From assembly GCA_900316595.1 (NCBI GenBank), contig ONDN01000057.1, positions 1 to 5,825 on the forward strand: 5,825 nucleotides of DNA, in the 5' to 3' direction. Shown here piece by piece: positions 1 through 5,825 of the stretch (positions are counted from its first letter, which is position 1; the number at the start of each line of letters is the position of its first letter). A model generated the notes under the pieces. The model searched no databases, was not told the DNA's origin, and worked only from the letters and a program-made list of their open reading frames with translations. The DNA is from an uncultured Mycoplasmataceae bacterium (GTDB taxonomy: Bacteria > Bacillota_I > Bacilli_A > Mycoplasmatales > Mycoplasmoidaceae). Made by a program: the position numbers and the translations under genes.

Positions 1-2788
1 GTGCAACATTTATTATGATAGTGCATATGACAAAATTGTTAAAGTGATGGATGAATTTGGTAAATTAACTGGTAGAAAATATGCACCATTTGTATATTCT
101 GGTAGTAAATCAGCAACTAATGTTATTGTTTTAATGGGTAGTGGTTGTGATACTGTTGAACTTGTAGTTAATAAAGCAAAACTTCCTACACCTTCAGGTG
201 TATTAAAAGTGCACTTATATCGTCCATTCAATGCCAAAGCATTTGTTAATGCTTTACCAAAAACAGTTAAAAATATAACTGTTCTTGATCGTACAAAAGA
301 AGCTGGATCAGTTGGAGAACCATTATATGTTGATGTTGCGTCAGCATTAAAAGAAAATGGTTACAACAAAATTAATGTTTATTGTGGTAGATATGGTATT
401 GGTGGTAAAGATTTTACACCAAATAATGTTATTAGCATATTTGAAAATATGAATGCTAAATCACCAATTAACCACTTCAGTGTCGGCATTAATGATGATG
501 TAACATTTAAATCATTACCAGCACCTAAAAATCCTTATAATGTAGTGTCTAAAGATTATGAATGTATCTTCTATGGATTAGGATCAGATGGTACAGTTTC
601 TGCAAACAAAAGTACTATTAAGATTATTGGTTCAAAAACTAATAAAGCCATTCAAGCATTCTTTGAATACGATTCAAAAAAATCAGGAAGTTTAACAGCT
701 TCACATTTACGAATTTCTGATGAAGAAATAAAAAAACCATATGTTATCCAACATGCAGATTTTATTGCTATTCATAACTATGTATTCGTACATAATTTTG
801 ATATTTTGTCTAATATCAAACCTAATGGTAAAGTTTTATTGAATACTGATTTGTCTCTTGATCAATTAGCTCGTGATTTACCAGAAAATTTTAAAAAGCA
901 ATTAAAACAAAAAAATGTTGAATTATATGTAATTCCAGCTTCTAAGGTTGCTATAGCAAGTGGCTTAGGTAATAGGGTTAATACAATAATGCAAGCTTGC
1001 TTCTTCAAAATAACAAATATTATTGATTTTAAACTTGCTATTGAAGAAATGAAAGCATATGCTACTAAGTCATATGCTAAAAAAGGTGAAGCTATTGTTA
1101 AAGCAAACATTGTAGCTATTGACAATGCTACCGCCCAATTAAAGAAACTTGACACTAAAAAGATTATTAGTATCAAGTCAAATCCATTTGTTAAGAAATA
1201 TATTAATAATGATTTCTACAACAAAATAATGAAGCCAATTAGTGAAAAGAAGGGTAATGAATTACCAGTATCATTATTTAGTGCTGACGGTAGTTATCCT
1301 ATGGGAACTGCTCAATATGAGAAACGAGGAATTGCTGAAACAATCCCAGTTTGTGATCCTAATAAATGTATTCAATGTGGTATGTGTTCATTTGTGTGCC
1401 CACATGCATCAATTAGAAGTTATGTTATTGACAATAGTTCTGCTAAAAAAGCACCAAATGGTTTAAAAACAAAAGATGCTATTGGTATAAAAGATGCTCA
1501 ATTTGCAGTGCAAGTTTCACCATTAGATTGTACTGGATGTAAATTATGTGCAAATTCTTGTCCAGTTAAAGCATTAGAAATGCAACCATCAAAAACAGCT
1601 CGTGAGCAACAAATTAAAAACTATGAGTTTTTAGAGTCTGCTAAGAAATATGATAAAAATAAGATTTTCTCTGTGTTCTCTAAACCGTCTGTAAAAATGG
1701 TGCAATTTTTAAAACCATTCTTTGAATTTAATGGGGCTTGTGCTGGTTGTGGAGAAACTCCATATGTTAGATTGGTTTCACAATTATTTGGTGATAGATT
1801 AATTGTAGCTAATGCAACAGGATGTAGCTCAATTTATAGTGGTAGTGCTCCTAGCTGCCCATATACAGTTGATGAAAATGGTCATGGTCCAAGTTGGGCT
1901 AACTCATTATTTGAAGATAATGCTGAATTTGGCTACGGTATGTATTTGTCATACAAATATCAACGAAATAATTTGTTCAACAGATTAACAGAAATGTCAA
2001 AATCAGTTAAAGATCAAAATGCTAAAAAATCATTAGAAAATTTATTAAATTCATGAAATGAAAACAATTCTAACCAATATGCATATGACTTAATTAACAA
2101 AATTAAGAACTCACAAGATAAGACATTGTCAAAAGTTGTTAATGAAAATAAAAATTTCTTAGGTAAAAAATCATTTTGAATCATTGGTGGTGATGGATGA
2201 TGTTATGACATTGATTCCGATGGTGTTGATCATGTATTAGCTAGTGGTGCAAATGTAAATATTTTAGTGCTTGATACTGAATTGTATTCAAATACTGGTG
2301 GTCAAGCTTCTAAATCAACTCCTATGGGTTGTGTAACTAAATTTGCTTCAGGTGGTAAATTAACACGTAAAAAGAATTTAGGTGAAATGGCTATGACATA
2401 CAAAGATGTATATGTAGCTCAAGTTGCTATGGGAGCAAACCCACAACAATTAATTAATGCAATGATTGAAGCCGAATCATACAATGGTGTAAGTTTAATT
2501 ATTTGTTATGCTCCATGTATTAATCATGGTGTAAATATGTCAATGTCTCAAAACATTGAAAAAGAAGCAGTTCAATCTGGATATTGAACTTTATATCGAT
2601 ATGATCCTAGAAAACAAAAACCAATGAGTATAGATTCACCTGCTCCTACAATGAAATATATTGATTTCATTAAGAAACAAAACCGTTATGCTAATTTATT
2701 AAAATCTCAACCTGCAAGAGCTGATGAATTATTTAAAAATAGTGAGGATAATGCTAGGGATCGAAGAAATGAATTAACTAAACATTAG
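1..2788 (+). CDS. nifJ: Pyruvate:ferredoxin (flavodoxin) oxidoreductase, C-terminal 928 residues (5' end outside window)
   Basis: This cytoplasmic enzyme oxidises pyruvate with CoA to acetyl-CoA and CO2 and passes electrons through three [4Fe-4S] clusters to ferredoxin or flavodoxin. The first full codon is at 2 and the stop is TAG at 2786-2788. Residue numbers here count from that codon. Visible in order are the MGSGC segment (45-49) of the transketolase-C-like domain, GLGSDGT (192-198) in the gamma-type domain, two ferredoxin motifs (CIQCGMCSFVCP from 456, CTGCKLCANSCP from 510), CAGCGETPY (Cys580, Cys583), Cys608 in GCSSIY, the thiamine-diphosphate motif GDGW (730-733) with Thr759 and Asn764, and Cys839 in YAPCINHG. 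The proximal-cluster cysteine spacings (3, 25, 231) equal those I recall for Desulfovibrio africanus PFOR (812, 815, 840, 1071). That offset implies about 232 missing residues and a protein of about 1,160, a normal length. UGA at 2054, 2177, 2198 and 2585 is read as Trp, and one UGG (1895) is also used. The loop after GDGW departs from the usual sequence. The C-terminus is complete. The start and promoter cannot be seen. Pyruvate is inferred as substrate from the one-chain architecture and close motif match. Confidence 0.96.
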
Positions 2789-2793
2789 TTAAT
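2773..2793. terminator. Perfect 9-bp inverted repeat over both convergent stop codons; candidate bidirectional terminator
   Basis: The left arm ATTAACTAA (2773-2781) is exactly complementary to the right arm TTAGTTAAT (2785-2793), with a 3-nt loop ACA. The hairpin contains the TAG of the oxidoreductase (2786-2788) and the TAA of the helicase on the other strand (2791-2789). It is the only candidate terminator between these convergent genes. It is weak by classical standards: only one G-C pair, and no clean U-tract on either side (rightward it continues CAATATATATCTC; leftward it is only moderately T-rich). It would form in both transcripts. Chance in AT-rich DNA is possible. Confidence 0.4.
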
Positions 2794-4072
2794 CAATATA
2801 TATCTCTTCCATTTTAGTTGTTTTGTAATATTTTTTTACAGTTTTACTTGTAATAACTTTAGACTTATCAAAATGGATTAGTGTCATATTTTTGGCATCT
2901 CTTACTCTACTCATTCCAACATATAATTGTCCATATGTAAAAATATTTTTACAATCAATGACAATTGAATCAAGTGTCATTCCTTGTGATTTATGAATTG
3001 TTAATCCATATGCTGGAATAACTGGAATTTGTTTCATATAAGCAATAGTTTTATTGTAGTAGTTAAGTTTTTTCCATGTGTGTCTTTTTAAGACTATTGG
3101 TTTAGCTTGATTGTCAATTAAAACTTCTATATTATGTTCGTTTAATTTTGTTACTATTGCTTTAGTACCATTGACAAATCGATTTTTAGGATCATTATAG
3201 ACAATTATTACTTTAGCACCTACTTTTAGATCTAATTTTTCTTTGGCAATGCATTCACGAATAATTGCATCTTTGTTATATTGTTTTCTTTTACCTGCAA
3301 CAGTTGCTATGTATGTAGTTAGTTTACCAGGTAATTGATTAATTTTCTTTTGGTTAAATGTATCACATTCTTCGTTAGTTGCAAAAAATATGGTGTCATT
3401 TTCTGTGGGTTTTCTTTTTTTACACATTTCAATAAGATTTTTGACTTGTTTTGATTCTACATGTCCTTCTTTTATTTCATCAAGACAATTGATAAAATCA
3501 GCATTGCTCTGACGATGAACATGGATTAATTTATAAACATTAATTTTGCTATTTAATCATGGTTCACTTGTAAAAATCCATTGGTTTTTCTTTATTTCAT
3601 TTTCTAAAACTACCGGGGGAATTTGATAAAAATCACCAGAAAAGACAACTATTTTTCCACCAAATGGTTTGTTATTTCCACATGCTTTTTTTAATACCAA
3701 ATCAATTAAAGTGAATTGATCAGCTCGAAGCATGGAAATTTCGTCAATAATAATAACATCAAATTTTGCAAGACGTTTTTTAAGAGCTGTAAACTGAAAA
3801 GTATGTGAAAAATAATTTAAATATGAAGTATTTTTTTGAATGTTAATACCCATGAACTTATGAATTGTAACTCCACCCAAATGGAATGAACTTAACCCTG
3901 TAGTTGATGTTAATACTGCTGGAGCTCCAACTTTATTAAGTTCATCTTTTAAATTTCGCAATAAAGTTGTTTTACCAACACCAGCACTACCAGTTAAAAA
4001 AATTGAATGTTTTTTCTTAATAATTTCATTTTTTAAAAGTTCTATAAAACTTTTACTATTTAGATGTTTCAT
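2789..4072 (-). CDS. PIF1-like superfamily 1B DNA helicase, complete (427 aa)
   Basis: This is a predicted ATP-dependent DNA helicase of the PIF1/RecD (SF1B) group, a family that moves 5' to 3' on single-stranded DNA and clears structured or protein-bound DNA. Visible motifs are Walker A GSAGVGKT (28-35), a PIF1-style motif Ia region (TSTTGLSSFHLGGVTIHKF, 55-73), Walker B IIIDEISML (107-115) with DEISM, motif III GDFYQIPPV (146-154), an Arg-Gln pair (187-188) for motif IV, a RFVNGTKAIV segment (298-307) typical of PIF1 proteins, motif V TIHKSQGMTLD (358-368) and motif VI YVGMSRVR (384-391). The gene must be read through one UGA Trp codon (3559-3557, residue 172), just before motif IV; two UGG Trp codons are also used. 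ATG at 4072-4070 is the only plausible ATG start, because an in-frame TAA lies three codons upstream. No strong Shine-Dalgarno precedes it (AAGAAAA is the nearest purine stretch). The protein is a bare helicase core with no extra N- or C-terminal domain. It lies opposite to both neighbours, so it is probably its own transcript. A RecD2-like label is possible, but the motifs favour PIF1. Confidence 0.91.
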
Positions 4073-4103
4073 GATTTTTTATTTTCTTGATAAATTGTTT
4101 TGA

Positions 4104-4109
4104 ATTTTA
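4104..4109 (-). promoter_or_regulatory. Possible -10 element for the helicase gene
   Basis: On the minus strand TATTAAAAT reads towards the helicase gene, with TAAAAT at 4109-4104. It would give a leader of about 25 nt before the ATG at 4072. No convincing -35 box is present, and TAAAAT is a weak match in such AT-rich DNA, so this is only a best guess. Confidence 0.2.
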
Positions 4110-4210
4110 ATATTTTTGGATAAATTCATATTCTAAAATTGCATTTTTTAATTGGAATATAATTAGGAAAATGCTGCTAATAATATTTATCAATTATTTT
4201 ATTATTTTAA

Positions 4211-4216
4211 TATAAT
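4211..4216 (+). promoter_or_regulatory. Promoter -10 box (TATAAT) for ridA and the permease
   Basis: This is a perfect TATAAT, 31 bp before the ridA ATG. Transcription would start near 4223, leaving a leader of about 25 nt that just contains the Shine-Dalgarno repeats. No clear TTGACA-like -35 lies at the expected distance (about 4188-4193 reads TATCAA), which is common in mollicute promoters. The position relative to the ribosome site supports it as the real start signal for the ridA-permease unit. Confidence 0.6.
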
Positions 4217-4225
4217 AAACGCATA

Positions 4226-4243
4226 AAGGATAATAAGGATAAC
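4226..4243 (+). promoter_or_regulatory. Duplicated Shine-Dalgarno element upstream of ridA
   Basis: Two consecutive 9-mers, AAGGATAAT (4226-4234) and AAGGATAAC (4235-4243), each contain AAGGA. The second AAGGA ends 8 nt before the ATG at 4248, near-ideal spacing, and fixes that start. The first copy lies 9 nt further upstream and may be a standby site or the chance product of a small tandem duplication. Confidence 0.65.
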
Positions 4244-4247
4244 AACA

Positions 4248-4625
4248 ATGAAAGTAATAAAAACAGATAAAGCTCCAGCAGCATTAGGTCCATATGAAGC
4301 TGGAATTAAAGTTGGTAATTTCATTTTTACGTCTGGACAAATTCCATTAGATCCAGCAACTAATGAATTAGTTACAGGATCAATTGAGGATCAAACTCAT
4401 AGATCTTTAAAAAACATTAAAGGTATTCTTGAAGCTGAAGGATATTCATTAAATGATGTTGTTAAAACAACTGTATTTTTATCAGATATGAACAATTTTG
4501 CAGCTGTAAACAAAGTTTATGCAGAGTACTTTACTGTGAATAAACCTGCAAGAAGTTGTGTGCAAGTTGCAAAATTACCTAAAAATGTAGGTGTTGAAAT
4601 TGAAGTAATCGCTTATAGAGAGTAA
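4248..4625 (+). CDS. ridA: RidA family enamine/imine deaminase (YjgF/YER057c/UK114), complete (125 aa)
   Basis: RidA hydrolyses reactive enamine/imine intermediates such as 2-aminoacrylate, made by PLP enzymes acting on serine, cysteine or threonine, to 2-keto acids and ammonia. This protects PLP enzymes in the cytoplasm; the family forms trimers. The length matches the family (E. coli RidA is 128 aa). Visible signatures are GPY (14-16), FTSGQIPLDP (27-36), VVKTTVFLSDM (71-81) and PARSCVQVAKLP (100-111). The residues that line the active site in the archetype are kept: Tyr16, Arg102 (E. coli Arg105), Cys104 (Cys107) and Glu117 (Glu120). The protein has no Trp codon, so it says nothing about the genetic code. 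The start ATG has a strong Shine-Dalgarno and a TATAAT box upstream. Only 6 bp separate its TAA from the permease ATG, so the two are very likely co-transcribed. The exact imine substrate in this reduced organism is unknown. Confidence 0.97.
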   Translation: MKVIKTDKAPAALGPYEAGIKVGNFIFTSGQIPLDPATNELVTGSIEDQTHRSLKNIKGILEAEGYSLNDVVKTTVFLSDMNNFAAVNKVYAEYFTVNKPARSCVQVAKLPKNVGVEIEVIAYRE

Positions 4626-4631
4626 ATATAT

Positions 4632-5825
4632 ATGGCTAAACTTAAAACAACAAGAGCAACATCATTTAACAATACTAATGATAAACAATCAAAACCAGTC
4701 GGTCCAACTGTTAAAATGAAAACTGAAACTGCTGGGAAGATTGGTTTGTTTGGTGCGATATCAATCATTATAGGTACTGTATTTGGTGTTGGTATATTTT
4801 TAAAAAACGAAAGTGTTTTTAGAAGTAATAATGCAAACCCATTGGGTGTATTATTATCATGGGGAATAGTATTTATTATTGCTTTTGCTACTGCATTCTC
4901 ATATGGTGAAATTACACGTGTAAGAACAAAAACTGCCAATTCAGGATTAGCAGGTTGAAGTGAAAGATATGTAGGATATAATTTTGGAAGATTTTTAAAA
5001 ATTACTTATCCTTTTTTCTACTATTCAATATATACATTTGCATTATCATTATTCTTTGCTGAAGGTGTATTATGTATTAACCCTAACTTTATTGGTGAAG
5101 GTATGCCTAGCATTACTAATCAAAGTTTATGATTATTATGAGGAGTAGGTTTTGGTATAGCATTAATAATGTTGTTATCAAATTGATTAAATAGTTTTGC
5201 AGTTCAAAAATCAATGAGCTTTATTTCACCAATTAAATTTATTCCTGTAATAATGGTAATAATATTTGGTGTTTGAGGTGGAGTAAAGAATGGTGGTGGA
5301 TATTTTACCCCTAGTTATGAAGGTGAATATTCAGGTAAATTTACTATGTTTGGTGTTTTTGATTCATTACCAGCAATTATGTTTGCCTTTGATTCATTCT
5401 TAATCGTAGGTAATATTTCATCAAATGTGAAAAATCCAACTAAAAATGTTCCAATTTCAATCATTGTCTCAATGGTTATTTCAGGAGTGTTTTACTTCAT
5501 AGTAACTATTTCACAATTATTATGCGGATGTGGAAATCCATATAGTTTATTCAATACACTTTTTAAAGATCAAGAAACATTAAAAACAACATTCAAAATA
5601 ATAATTTCAATATTCTTAGCAATTTCATTATTTGGATGTGTAACTTCATTATCTTCTGCACTCACTAACACTACTCAATCAGCAATTGATGAAGAAGTTA
5701 TTATTGGTTCAAGAGTGATGAAAAAAATTGCTAATGGTTCAAAAAACAAATTAACAGGTGGATTTATTATGTCAATAATAATTGTTTCATTCTGATTCTT
5801 TACATTTGGAATTATTTCTGCAATA
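4632..5825 (+). CDS. APC-superfamily amino acid permease, N-terminal 398 residues (3' end outside window)
   Basis: This is a predicted integral membrane secondary transporter, probably for amino acids. A basic cytoplasmic tail of about 37 residues is followed by helix 1, which carries the APC signature GVGIF (52-56) in a glycine-rich stretch (GTVFGVGIF). I estimate helices near 38-57, 72-93, 121-146, 166-188, 195-216, 240-260, 274-298, 318-342 and 375-398. Helix 6 has FAFDSF (251-256) followed by GNISSNVKNPTKNVP, the conserved loop after helix 6 in this family. UGA at 4956, 5130, 5139, 5184, 5274 and 5793 is read as Trp, against one UGG (4860). The frame is open to the last base, and several further helices are expected outside the window (12 is typical). 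The ATG at 4632 follows ridA by 6 bp (ATATAT) with only a weak purine stretch (GAGAG, overlapping the ridA end), so translation probably depends on coupling to ridA. The substrate cannot be told from sequence; the ridA pairing fits an amino acid degraded through 2-aminoacrylate, such as serine, but that is inference. Confidence 0.93.

Larger units (their letters stand above)
4073..4247. other. Divergent intergenic region between the helicase gene and ridA
   Basis: These 175 bp are almost entirely A and T and should carry promoters for both flanking genes. The rightward promoter and ribosome site are listed separately. Other items seen: GATAAATT repeated directly at 4089-4096 and 4119-4126, exactly 30 bp apart (about three helical turns); a second TATAAT on the plus strand at 4158-4163 without a recognisable -35; and a 7-bp inverted repeat AATAATA (4179-4185) / TATTATT (4200-4206) just upstream of the ridA -10 box. 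Any of these could be a regulator site, but such matches are common in AT-rich DNA. No open reading frame or RNA gene is evident. Confidence 0.6.

Noticed and set aside
13..237. Minus-strand open frame of 74 codons at the left edge
   Set aside because: Antisense to conserved PFOR sequence (MGSGC region); no supporting signals.
862..1176. Minus-strand open frame of 104 codons inside the PFOR gene
   Set aside because: It is antisense to a well-conserved coding region, resembles no family I know, and has no promoter or ribosome site; a shadow frame.
1242..1466. Plus-strand open frame of 74 codons overlapping the ferredoxin-motif region of PFOR in another frame
   Set aside because: Shadow of the conserved PFOR frame; its cysteines arise from the shifted reading of the true cluster motif.
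2054..2266. Apparent break of the PFOR gene into two pieces by in-frame TGA codons (pseudogene or frameshift)
   Set aside because: Reading TGA as Trp joins the pieces in one frame and restores the family sequence exactly, including the W of GDGW; cysteine spacing matches the archetype.
3428..3556. Two separate minus-strand ATPase and helicase fragments
   Set aside because: They share a frame; one TGA (Trp) and 43 intervening residues containing motif IV join them into a single PIF1-like protein.
4158..4163. A second TATAAT on the plus strand as an additional ridA promoter
   Set aside because: It is about 85 bp from the start codon with no -35 partner; the copy at 4211 is much better placed, and chance matches are frequent here.
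4179..4206. AATAATA/TATTATT inverted repeat as an operator or riboswitch stem
   Set aside because: Only A-T pairs, 7 bp with a 14-nt gap, upstream of the predicted transcription start; not distinguishable from background.
4613..4939. Minus-strand open frame of 108 codons opposite the start of the permease
   Set aside because: It lies antisense to the permease N-terminus, whose helix 1 motif is clear; hydrophobic character is a by-product of the AT-rich complementary strand.
1..5825. Prophage, transposon, defence island or CRISPR content
   Set aside because: No transposase, integrase, terminal repeats, spaced direct repeats or defence gene set is visible; the helicase alone is not enough to claim a mobile or defence system.

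Overview
The window comes from a mollicute (mycoplasma group). It is strongly AT-rich. In three of the four genes UGA must be read as tryptophan, 11 times in total (4 in the first gene, 1 in the second, 6 in the fourth). With UGA as Trp, each reading frame continues without a break through conserved family motifs; with UGA as stop, each would be broken. The sequence does not fix the species. A pyruvate:ferredoxin oxidoreductase is unusual for this group, which normally oxidises pyruvate with a pyruvate dehydrogenase complex. From memory and unverified, the Trichomonas-associated 'Candidatus Mycoplasma/Malacoplasma girerdii' is a mollicute for which such anaerobic metabolism would make sense.

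Layout. (1) Positions 1-2788, plus strand: the last 928 residues of a pyruvate:ferredoxin (flavodoxin) oxidoreductase, with the N-terminal part outside the window. (2) Positions 2789-4072, minus strand: a complete, compact 427-residue PIF1-like superfamily 1B DNA helicase. Its stop codon touches the stop codon of the oxidoreductase gene, and both lie in a perfect 9-bp inverted repeat. (3) Positions 4073-4247: a 175-bp divergent intergenic region with a perfect TATAAT box and a duplicated Shine-Dalgarno element facing right. (4) Positions 4248-4625, plus strand: ridA, a complete enamine/imine deaminase. (5) Positions 4632 to the window end, plus strand: the first 398 residues of an APC-superfamily amino acid permease, 6 bp behind ridA and probably in its operon.

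The genes fall into three functional units. The oxidoreductase would convert pyruvate to acetyl-CoA and CO2 and hand electrons to ferredoxin or flavodoxin; no partner carrier or hydrogenase is visible here. The helicase is a DNA-maintenance gene transcribed alone on the opposite strand. RidA and the permease look like a small amino-acid unit: uptake plus removal of reactive 2-aminoacrylate-type intermediates formed by PLP enzymes. I see no RNA gene, CRISPR array, insertion sequence or clear prophage signature, and no strong evidence for a wholly new system. The most notable points are the oxidoreductase in a UGA=Trp genome, its altered thiamine-diphosphate loop, and the gapless convergent junction.
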